The position numbers and the translations under genes are program-made. Source: JBKJVQ01 sp046717125 (GTDB lineage Bacteria > Pseudomonadota > Alphaproteobacteria > Rhizobiales > Methyloligellaceae). From it: a DNA stretch of 5,140 nucleotides. Each line of letters opens with the position of its first letter. Within the stretch, counting starts at the first letter, position 1. Below are positions 1-5,140 of this stretch, one piece after another. The stretch covers positions 1 through 5,140 of the forward strand of contig JBKJVQ010000094.1 of assembly GCA_046717125.1 (NCBI GenBank). Direction: 5' to 3'. Under the pieces are notes generated by a model. That model was not told the origin of the DNA and did not search any database. It worked only from the letters and a program-made list of their open reading frames with translations.

Positions 1-1183
1 TGGCGAGCACCATGGCGAGCAGCGTCAGCGTGTTGATCGAGAAACCAAACATGTACATCAGCGCGCAGGCGCCGATCAGCGATACGGGGATGGTGACGAG
101 AGGGATCAGCGTCGCGCGCAGCGAGCGCAGGAAAATGAAGATGATCAGCACGACAAGCACGACCGCCTCGGCGATCGTCACGTAGACGTTCTTGATCGAC
201 TCCGCGATGAACACGGAATTGTCGCGGGCAAGATCGACGCGCATGCCCTTCGGCAGGGATTCGATGACGCGCGGCAGAACCTCCTGCAGGGCGGTTGAGA
301 CCTCCAGCGGATTGGCCGTCGCCTGCTTGACGATGCCGAGGCCGATCGACGGGTTGCCGTTGTAGCGGACGCTGAGACGCTCATCGAGCGGTCCGATTTC
401 CGCGCGACCCACGTCGCGCAGCCGCACGAGGTAGCCGTTCGCGTCCTTGATGACGAGGTCGTTGAACTCCTCCGCAGTGCGCAGGTCGGTCTCGGAAAGA
501 ACCGTGAATTCGCGCTGGAGACTTTCGACGCGGCCCGCCGGCACCTCTACATTCTGGCGCCTGAGCGCGGCTTCGATATCCTGCGGCGTGAGTTGGTAGC
601 CTGCGAGTTTTTCCGGATCGAGCCAGATGCGCATCGAATATTCGCGTTCGCCGCGCAGCTGCACTTCCGCCACGCCCGGCAGCGTCTGGAGCTGGTCCTT
701 CACATAGCGGTCGGCATAGTCCGTGATCTCAAGCGGCGAATGCTGCGTCGAGGAGAAGGCAAGAAAGATGATCGGCTGGGCGTCCGCTTCGACCTTCTGA
801 ATCACGGGCTCGTCGATTTCGAGCGGCAACTGCCCGCGCACGCGGCCTACCCGGTCGCGCACGTCCGCGGCGGCATCGTCGGGATCGCGGTCGAGATTGA
901 ACCGCACCGTGATCTGGCTGGATTCCTGACGGCTGATCGAGGTGATATAGTCGATGCCCTCGATGCCCGCGAGCGACTCCTCCAGCACCTGCGTGATCTG
1001 AGTCTCGACAATCGGCGGAGAGGCGCCGGTATAATTCGTGCGGACATTGACGACCGGCGGATCGATTGCCGGGTATTCGCGCACGCTGAGACGGTCATAG
1101 GAGACGATGCCGACCAGCAGAACCACGAGGCTCATGACGGTCGCAAAGACCGGCTTCGTGATCGAGACCTCTGAGAGTTTCAC
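1..1183 (-). CDS. RND efflux transporter, inner-membrane permease subunit (HAE1/AcrB-like), C-terminus beyond left edge
   Basis: Proton-driven inner-membrane pump of a tripartite efflux system, expected to work with the adaptor encoded just upstream and an outer-membrane channel not seen here. The frame is open from a GTG at 1183 to the left edge (394 codons). The product begins VKLSEVSITKPVFATVMSLV, a typical HAE1 start, with membrane helix 1 at about residues 11-30. The periplasmic porter region follows, including REYPAIDPPVV, an ITQVLEESLAGIEGI stretch and LPGVAEVQLRGEREYSMRIWLDP. Helices 2 and 3 lie at about 337-355 and 359-380, and helix 4 begins at about 385. The window cuts just before the expected GLxVDDA proton-relay motif, so that motif cannot be checked. 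Full family members are about 1020-1050 residues. The start is supported by a GGAG 8 nt upstream and by the N-terminal match. Substrate cannot be told from sequence. Family assignment is confident. Confidence 0.95.
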   Translation of the reverse strand, partial: MKLSEVSITKPVFATVMSLVVLLVGIVSYDRLSVREYPAIDPPVVNVRTNYTGASPPIVETQITQVLEESLAGIEGIDYITSISRQESSQITVRFNLDRDPDDAAADVRDRVGRVRGQLPLEIDEPVIQKVEADAQPIIFLAFSSTQHSPLEITDYADRYVKDQLQTLPGVAEVQLRGEREYSMRIWLDPEKLAGYQLTPQDIEAALRRQNVEVPAGRVESLQREFTVLSETDLRTAEEFNDLVIKDANGYLVRLRDVGRAEIGPLDERLSVRYNGNPSIGLGIVKQATANPLEVSTALQEVLPRVIESLPKGMRVDLARDNSVFIAESIKNVYVTIAEAVVLVVLIIFIFLRSLRATLIPLVTIPVSLIGACALMYMFGFSINTLTLLAMVLA

Positions 1184-1186
1184 TGA

Positions 1187-2302
1187 TCAGGCTCCGGCCG
1201 CCGAGGCTACGGCTACAGGCACGCCGTCGCGGATCTTGAGATGGCCGGCGGTAACGACGGAATCGCCCTTGGCCAATCCCTCGACGATCTCGACGCGCCC
1301 CTCCCGGCGGGTGCCGATGCGGACCTTGGTCTTGTGCACCTTGCCGCCAACCACCTTGAACACGAACTGGTCGGTGCCTTCCGGCATCAGCGCCTGTTCG
1401 GGAACGCTCAACGCTTCCTGCTTGGACTCGAGGATCAGGGTGACGCGGGCGAACAGGCCGGGGCGCAACAGCCGCTCCTTGTTGGGCACTTCGGCGCGGA
1501 TCAGGATCGAGCGGCCCGCAACATCGATTTGAGGATCGATGGCATAGACTTTGCCGGCGAATTTTTGGTCCAGAAACGCATCGACTCCGACCTCGATCGT
1601 CTGGCCGACCTGCACGGCTAACAGAAACTTCTCCGGCACGCGGAACTCCGCTTTGATCGGATCGATGTCCTGCAGGCCGACGAGATCCTGTCCGACCCCG
1701 ACATATTCGCCGACGCTGACGCTGCGTATGCCGATGATGCCGCTGAAGGGCGAGGTGATCCTGGTCTTGTCGAGCTGCGCCTTGGCGAGATCGACCGCGG
1801 CTTGCGACACCGCGACATTGGACAGCGCTTCGTCGCGGGAGCGACCTGTGGCGTACTGACCCAGCTCCTTTGCGCGCGAACTGTTCTGCTGAGCCAGCTT
1901 CATCTTGGCTTCGGCGTCCACGACCTGAGCCTGGTAAATCGTCGAATCGAGCTCAAACAGCACTGAGCCCAGCTCGACGCGCGTCCCTTCGCGGAAATTG
2001 ATCTTGGTGATACGGCCCGCAATTTCGGGACTGACCGTGACGGATTCGTTGGAGACCAGCGATCCGACTGCCGTGATCTGCTCGGTGAGCGGACCCGCCT
2101 CGACCGTCGCGGCTTCAATCGGGACCGCCGGCTTGGCGCCGCCGTCTTGAACCTGCGCCGCCGGAGCTTGAGCCTGCGCAACGGGCGCTTGAGACTCCCC
2201 GTGCGGCGAAATCAGCACGTACGCGGCAAACAGCGCCAGCGCGCCGCCCGTGATAAGAGCCGATAGGGAAAGCGGCCCGCGCCGCCATTTTGCACAACCC
2301 AT
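1187..2302 (-). CDS. RND efflux periplasmic adaptor subunit (membrane fusion protein, HlyD/AcrA family)
   Basis: Bridges the inner-membrane RND pump to an outer-membrane channel. The 371-residue product is a normal family length. It has a basic N-terminus, one membrane helix at about residues 12-31, and an Ala/Gln/Pro-rich linker at about 37-60. The first half of the lipoyl domain is at about 86-120 (SPEIAGRITKINFREGTRV), followed by an alpha-helical hairpin at about 121-180. The second lipoyl half starts at LDKTRITSPFSGIIG (177-191). A beta-barrel covers about 215-290 and ends in the typical RPGLFARVTL (280-289). A membrane-proximal domain covers about 295-371. There is no lipobox (Cys3 is too early), so it is probably held by an uncleaved helix rather than a lipid. 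It is first in the operon, 3 nt before the permease. A weak GGGA about 10 nt upstream is the only candidate ribosome binding site for the ATG at 2302. Confidence 0.95.
   Translation of the reverse strand: MGCAKWRRGPLSLSALITGGALALFAAYVLISPHGESQAPVAQAQAPAAQVQDGGAKPAVPIEAATVEAGPLTEQITAVGSLVSNESVTVSPEIAGRITKINFREGTRVELGSVLFELDSTIYQAQVVDAEAKMKLAQQNSSRAKELGQYATGRSRDEALSNVAVSQAAVDLAKAQLDKTRITSPFSGIIGIRSVSVGEYVGVGQDLVGLQDIDPIKAEFRVPEKFLLAVQVGQTIEVGVDAFLDQKFAGKVYAIDPQIDVAGRSILIRAEVPNKERLLRPGLFARVTLILESKQEALSVPEQALMPEGTDQFVFKVVGGKVHKTKVRIGTRREGRVEIVEGLAKGDSVVTAGHLKIRDGVPVAVASAAGA
1191..1195 (-). promoter_or_regulatory. Ribosome binding site of the RND permease gene, inside the adaptor gene end
   Basis: On the minus strand, GGAGC lies within the last codons of the adaptor gene; GGAG is 8 nt before the GTG at 1183-1181. 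The adaptor stop and permease start form TGA-TCA-GTG, only 3 nt apart. This supports the GTG start and suggests translational coupling of the two subunits. Confidence 0.6.
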
Positions 2303-2335
2303 TCGACCAACATCCCGAGATAAAAAACTAGACTA

Positions 2336-2347
2336 GACTGACCAGTC
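2336..2347. promoter_or_regulatory. Candidate TetR-family operator in the divergent promoter region
   Basis: GACTG-AC-CAGTC is a perfect 5+2+5 palindrome in the 113-base gap between the divergent adaptor and TetR genes. One further T/A pair (2334/2349) matches beyond a mismatch. The left side also carries a TAGAC direct repeat (2329-2338). AcrR/TetR-type repressors commonly bind such palindromes over the promoters of the pump they control. Weak promoter hexamers surround it: plus-strand TAGACT (2329-2334) and TTTAGA (2351-2356) with a 16-base spacer, and minus-strand TTGGAC (2350-2345). Binding and promoter positions are inference. Confidence 0.5.
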
Positions 2348-2415
2348 CAATTTAGAGTTGCGCCCTCATCGCGTCAACGGACGCCTCACAGGGCTCTCAT
2401 TACAAATTCGCCATC

Positions 2416-3045
2416 ATGACAATTGTGCCATCACCGTCTGCCCCGGCCTCTCCCGGCCGCAGCGAAGCAAAGCGAAACGCGATGCTGGACGCCGCTGAGC
2501 AGGTGTTCGTCCGTGCCGGCTACGGCGCAGCGACGATGGACGAAATCGCGCGCGCCGCGAATGTTTCCAAGCAGACAATTTACCACCATTTTGGGAGCAA
2601 GGAGGCCCTGTTCGGGGCCATGGTGTCGGAGCGATGCCGCGAGCTTCTCGCCCCTCTCGAATTGAATCTGAACAACGCGGCGGACATACGCACCACATTG
2701 CGCGAGCTTGGCCGGTCCATGCTCGAAATGGCCCTATCGCCGTCCTCGCTTGCACTACACCGCCTGGTCATCGGTGAGTCGGCCCGCTTTCCCGAGCTCG
2801 GCCGCATTTCCTTCGAGCGCGGCGCACAACAGGCCGTAGACGACTTATCGCGGTATTTCGCGCGGCAGGTGCAACGCGGCCGCCTCGGGCGCATCGACAC
2901 AACCGTCGCCGCCGAGCGGTTCTTCGGCCTCCTGATGGGCCATCAGCAATTGCGAGCCTTGCTCGCGCCGGATGTAGCCCATAAGGATGACCTCCAACGC
3001 TGGGTAGATGGCGCGGTTGACGCATTCCTGGCCGCGCACAAGTGA
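2416..3045 (+). CDS. TetR/AcrR family transcriptional regulator, probable local repressor of the efflux operon
   Basis: DNA-binding one-component regulator of 209 residues, the usual family size. The N-terminal TetR domain covers about residues 18-66, with the helix-turn-helix at about 40-59: TMDEIARAANVSKQTIYHHF, followed by GSKEALF, which is close to family consensus. The rest is the all-helical ligand and dimer domain. Its pattern (SSLALHRLVIGESARFPEL, then AAERFFGLLMGHQQLRALL) resembles the AefR-like C-terminal group often found beside RND pumps. The gene is divergent from the adaptor/permease operon, and the shared gap holds a palindrome. This makes it the likely repressor of that operon and of itself, though an activator role cannot be excluded. 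No clear Shine-Dalgarno precedes the ATG at 2416; the next in-frame ATG (2482) would cut into helix 1, so 2416 is kept. Confidence 0.93.
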   Translation: MTIVPSPSAPASPGRSEAKRNAMLDAAEQVFVRAGYGAATMDEIARAANVSKQTIYHHFGSKEALFGAMVSERCRELLAPLELNLNNAADIRTTLRELGRSMLEMALSPSSLALHRLVIGESARFPELGRISFERGAQQAVDDLSRYFARQVQRGRLGRIDTTVAAERFFGLLMGHQQLRALLAPDVAHKDDLQRWVDGAVDAFLAAHK

Positions 3046-3089
3046 CATCTGCTTGTCGTATCGTCTGAACCCGCCCGACCAATCCTCCC

Positions 3090-3094
3090 GGGAG
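3090..3094 (+). promoter_or_regulatory. Ribosome binding site of the EEP-family gene
   Basis: GGGAG sits 11 nt before the GTG at 3106, a little farther than ideal. It is the only purine-rich stretch near this start and supports GTG 3106. It lies inside the 10-base palindrome CTCCCGGGAG (3085-3094). Confidence 0.45.
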
Positions 3095-3105
3095 TTCTTC
3101 GCTTC

Positions 3106-4170
3106 GTGAACTGGGTCGACTGTTTTCTTCTGGCCGCGGCCGGCTTCATGCTGCTCACCACCGTGCTTCCATTTTGGAAGACCGGCCTCTGGTGGGTGCG
3201 TGCCTGCGATTTTCCACGCTTCCAGATCGCGGTGCTGCTTGGGATCGTGCTCTTGGCGCTCCTCGTGCGCGGCAACACGGCAACGCCAAATCTCATCGCC
3301 GGCGCGCTCGTATTGGTTGCGCTGGTCTATCAAACCTACCGCATCCTTCCGTATACGAAGTTTTTTTCGGTGCAGACGCCGGCGGCGGAACCCGACGATG
3401 TCGTGGGGATCCGGGTGGTTGCCTGCAACGTGCTGCAGCAGAACAAGAACAGCGCCGCCGTGATAGAAGCGGTGCGCGGGGCCGACCCCGACGTGATCGC
3501 GTTTCTGGAAACGGATCAATGGTGGACCGACAAGCTCGCCGTGTTCGAGAAAGACTATCCGTATTTTATCCGCAAGCCGATTGACAACATGTTTGGGATG
3601 GCTCTGTTTTCGCGCATTGAGCTGATCAATCCGCAATTGCGCTTTCTAGTCGAGGAGGACATCCCGTCGGTGCGCGCCGAGGTCGCGCTCGACGACGGTT
3701 TTCGTGTCGCGATTTACGCCATCCATCCTCGGCCGCCCACGCCCGAGCAGGATTCGGAGGAACGAGATGCCGAGCTGCTGATCGTCGGCAAGGAGATCAA
3801 AAAGCGCGACATGCCGGCGATCGTTTTCGGCGACCTGAACGACGTTGCGTGGTCCGACACTTCGCAGCTCTTTCAGCGCGTCTCAGGCTGCCTCGATCCG
3901 CGCCGAGGCCGAGGATTCTTCTCGACGTTCCACGCAGCCTATCCGATGTTCCGCTGGCCGCTCGACCACGTCTTTCATACGGACCACTTCTCGATCGCAA
4001 AGGTCGGCCGGCTAGGCTACACGGGCTCGGATCATTTTCCCTTCATGGCTGAGTTGCGCCACATCAAGAGTCCGGAGGAACGCGGCGAGGAACCCCAAGC
4101 CGACGCCGACGACCACGAAGAGGCGCGCGACAAGATCGAGGAAGGCATCGAGGAAGCGCGGACGGATTGA
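3106..4170 (+). CDS. Membrane-anchored endonuclease/exonuclease/phosphatase (EEP) superfamily protein, YafD-like
   Basis: Probable metal-dependent phosphodiesterase or phosphatase tethered to the inner membrane; the substrate is unknown. The 354-residue product opens with three hydrophobic segments at about residues 6-22, 40-54 and 62-77. The EEP fold starts at about residue 102. Its catalytic motifs are all present: VVACNVLQQN (Asn108), AFLET (metal-binding Glu135), YAIHPRPP (His207), FGDLND (Asp243, Asn245), LDHVF (Asp287) and GSDHFPF (Asp309, His310). It therefore looks active. The architecture of short membrane helices plus EEP matches the YafD group (COG3021). The last 33 residues or so (322-354) form a very charged, Glu/Asp/Arg-rich tail, probably helical or disordered. 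It starts 60 nt after the TetR stop on the same strand, so co-transcription is possible, but no functional link to efflux is evident. The GTG start is backed by GGGAG 11 nt upstream and by placing the first helix at the N-terminus. Confidence 0.9.
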   Translation: MNWVDCFLLAAAGFMLLTTVLPFWKTGLWWVRACDFPRFQIAVLLGIVLLALLVRGNTATPNLIAGALVLVALVYQTYRILPYTKFFSVQTPAAEPDDVVGIRVVACNVLQQNKNSAAVIEAVRGADPDVIAFLETDQWWTDKLAVFEKDYPYFIRKPIDNMFGMALFSRIELINPQLRFLVEEDIPSVRAEVALDDGFRVAIYAIHPRPPTPEQDSEERDAELLIVGKEIKKRDMPAIVFGDLNDVAWSDTSQLFQRVSGCLDPRRGRGFFSTFHAAYPMFRWPLDHVFHTDHFSIAKVGRLGYTGSDHFPFMAELRHIKSPEERGEEPQADADDHEEARDKIEEGIEEARTD

Positions 4171-4202
4171 CGCTCTTCGCCGTCCTGCGACGAGACGCGC
4201 CG

Positions 4203-4223
4203 ATCGTCATTCAAGAATGCGAT
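4203..4223. terminator. Possible stem-loop between the EEP gene and the tRNA fragment
   Basis: ATCG-T-CATTC-AA-GAATG-CGAT folds into a stem of 8-9 pairs with one bulged T and a tiny loop. It lies 32 nt after the EEP stop and 4 nt beyond the CCA end of the tRNA remnant. It could be an ancestral bidirectional terminator for the EEP gene and the tRNA-Lys gene. There is no T-tract on either strand, so intrinsic termination is doubtful. Confidence 0.3.
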
Positions 4224-4226
4224 AGT

Positions 4227-4272
4227 TGGTGAGCCCGTCGGGATTCGAACCCGAGACCCTCTGATTAAAAGT
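4227..4272 (-). other. Integration scar (att site): 3' half of a tRNA-Lys(UUU) gene
   Basis: Read on the minus strand this is the 3' half of a tRNA. It has an anticodon loop CTTTTAA (4271-4265; anticodon TTT, Lys), 3' anticodon stem TCAGA, and variable loop GGGTC. A perfect T arm follows (TCGGG-TTCGAAT-CCCGA, 4254-4238), then 3' acceptor strand CGGGCTC (4237-4231), discriminator A and encoded CCA (4229-4227). The 5' anticodon stem should be TCTGA; the sequence has TGAAA, which does not pair. No D arm or matching GAGCCCG acceptor strand follows for over 60 bases. tRNA identity thus ends at the anticodon loop. Tyrosine recombinases commonly cross over at anticodon or T loops of tRNA genes, and an integrase gene begins 171 bases away on the side where identity is lost. 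Host DNA is therefore to the left and the element to the right. Confidence 0.85.
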
Positions 4273-4283
4273 TTCATGGTCTG

Positions 4284-4372
4284 TCATTCCGGCCGGTTCC
4301 CGCAGTGTCCTGGCGACACCAGAACTCATCGAAATCCGCCAAATATCATTCCGTGGGTTTCCCGCTCATTCC
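4284..4372 (+). repeat. Three direct copies of TCATTCC between att site and integrase gene
   Basis: TCATTCC occurs at 4284-4290, 4346-4352 and 4366-4372, all in the same orientation; the first two extend to TCATTCCG. Spacings are 62 and 20 bases, near whole turns of the helix (about six and two). Integrases with an N-terminal arm-binding domain use short repeated arm-type sites beside att, so these are candidates for that role. This is inference from position and repetition only. Confidence 0.35.
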
Positions 4373-4443
4373 TCTGGCTTCCTGTCACGGTGCTTGCTAT
4401 GTGATTGCTAGACGGAATTCTGGATTGATCCGAGCGCTGATCG

Positions 4444-5140
4444 ATGGCCGCGGGCAAGCTAACCAAACGGGGTGTAGACGCGTTCAAGCGAGGCCCTGCC
4501 GACAGGTTTCTCTGGGACGACGAGCTGCGGGGCTTCGGCCTTAAGGTCACGCCGGCGGGGCGCAAGAGCTATCTTGTGCAATACCGGTCTGGTGGACGGG
4601 TCGCGCCGACGAAGCGGATCACCATCGGCACACATGGCGAGCTGACGCCCGAGCAAGCGCGACAGGAAGCGAAGCGACTACTGGCCGACGTGGCGCGCGG
4701 GCGCGATCCTGCAGCGGAGAGGGCCAGGCAAAGAAGGCGTTATCGCTCGGGCAGGCAATGGATCGGTTCCTCGAGGATCATGCGGACGCGAAGCTAAAGG
4801 CGTCAACGACGGCTCAATATCGTGCCGTCGCTCGGCAGCACGTTCGCGCCGATCTGCGCAACAAGCCGCTGGCTGAAGTCGCCAGAGCGGACATAGCGAA
4901 GCTCCACTTCACGTTGCGGCGCACGCCGTACTTGGCCAACCGCGCCCTGGCGCTGCTCTCAAAGCTCTTCTCATGGACAGAAGCGCATGGGCTGCGCCCG
5001 GACGGCGCGAATCCCTGCAAGCACGTTAAGAAATACAAGGAACAGGGGCGCGAGCGGTTTCTGTCCGAATTTGAACTTGCGCGGCTAGGCGATGCACTCA
5101 GGGACGAGGAAGATGGGTCCCCCTACCCCGTGGCAGCCAT
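4444..5140 (+). pseudogene. Tyrosine recombinase/integrase, frameshifted between arm-binding and core-binding domains, cut by right edge
   Basis: Site-specific recombinase that would insert and excise the adjoining element at the tRNA-Lys att site. The first frame starts at ATG 4444 and encodes an arm-type DNA-binding domain (DUF4102 group): FLWDDELRGFGLKVTPAGRK (residues 22-41), KRITIGTHGELTPEQAR (57-73) and GRDPAAER (86-93). After about residue 94 it turns into non-family sequence and stops at 4797. Integrase homology resumes at about 4728 in the frame of positions 4713, 4716 and so on: AKKALSLGQAMDRFLEDHAD, LKASTTAQYRAVARQHV, then LANRALALLSKLFSWTEAHG and GRERFLSEFELARLGDAL. This is the core-binding domain and the start of the catalytic domain. 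That frame is open to 5140. One base missing, or two extra, near 4720-4735 explains the break. The catalytic Arg-His-Arg-Tyr residues lie beyond the window. The second part could start alone at ATG 4758 but would lack the arm domain. No good ribosome binding site precedes 4444. Confidence 0.85.

Larger units (their letters stand above)
4273..5140. mobile_element. One end of a tRNA-Lys-integrated genomic island or prophage; extends past the right edge
   Basis: The stretch begins where tRNA identity stops and contains an integrase of the tRNA-targeting type. Bases 4273-4443 carry no gene I can support and are about 50% GC, visibly lower than the flanking genes. They hold three TCATTCC copies and probably the integrase promoter, though no clear -35/-10 pair stands out. 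Element type (prophage, ICE or island) cannot be told, as only the integrase lies in the window. Confidence 0.7.

Noticed and set aside
593..1174. Plus-strand 193-codon open frame opposite the RND permease gene
   Set aside because: It is a shadow of the permease, whose minus-strand translation matches the RND family along its whole length; the plus-strand product has no recognisable domain.
3085..3094. Palindrome CTCCCGGGAG as an operator or terminator
   Set aside because: It is only 10 bases with no loop or T-tract, and its right half is explained as the EEP ribosome binding site.
2845..3636. Minus-strand 263-codon open frame across the TetR and EEP genes
   Set aside because: It overlaps two convincing plus-strand genes and its His/Arg/Gln-rich product looks like antisense of GC-rich coding DNA.
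4306..4322. Short inverted repeats around GTGTC...GACAC and CTGG...CCAG in the element leader
   Set aside because: The stems are only 4-5 pairs and overlap each other; they cannot be told from chance.
4227..4330. A complete tRNA-Lys gene
   Set aside because: The 5' anticodon stem does not pair, and no D arm or 5' acceptor strand (GAGCCCG) is found upstream on the minus strand.
4305..4544. Small plus-strand open frame (79 codons) across the att-to-integrase leader
   Set aside because: It runs out of frame into the integrase start, has no ribosome binding site and no recognisable composition of a real protein.
4715..4740. Programmed -1 frameshift in the integrase
   Set aside because: No X XXY YYZ slippery heptamer in the correct phase and no clear downstream stimulatory structure; a simple indel is more likely.
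1..5140. CRISPR array, insertion sequence or replication origin
   Set aside because: No spaced regular repeats, no transposase, no terminal inverted repeats and no iteron or DnaA-box clusters were seen.

Overview
The window looks like a high-GC alphaproteobacterial chromosome, probably Hyphomicrobiales (Bradyrhizobium/Xanthobacter-type). This is inferred from GC-rich third codon positions, the closeness of the proteins to rhizobial families, and a tRNA-Lys 3' half of alphaproteobacterial type; no search was possible.

Positions 1-2302 (minus strand) hold the start of an RND multidrug-type efflux operon. A periplasmic adaptor gene (1187-2302) is followed, with 3 nt between stop and start, by the inner-membrane transporter gene, which starts with GTG at 1183 and runs off the left edge. 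The operon is divergent from a TetR/AcrR-type regulator (2416-3045, plus). The 113-base gap between them carries a perfect 5+2+5 palindrome (2336-2347), a good candidate operator. The three genes look like one self-contained, locally regulated efflux locus.

Downstream of the regulator, on the plus strand, is a membrane-anchored endonuclease/exonuclease/phosphatase (EEP) superfamily protein (3106-4170). It has three N-terminal membrane helices and a complete set of catalytic motifs.

The right end is the edge of an integrated element. At 4227-4272 lies the 3' half of a tRNA-Lys(UUU) gene on the minus strand. It runs from CCA through the T arm to the anticodon loop, where tRNA identity stops. 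This is what a tyrosine recombinase leaves when it integrates at the anticodon loop, so host DNA lies to the left and the element to the right. About 170 bases on begins an integrase of the tRNA-targeting, arm-binding-domain type (4444 to the right edge). Its reading frame is broken near 4720-4735: the arm-binding domain is in one frame, the core-binding domain in another. The AT-richer leader between att and integrase carries three copies of TCATTCC.

The most interesting points are the att scar and its geometry (integrase at the tRNA-fragment end rather than the intact-tRNA end), the apparent integrase frameshift, and the candidate operator. I did not find evidence for a wholly new system inside the window; cargo of the element would lie to the right of it.
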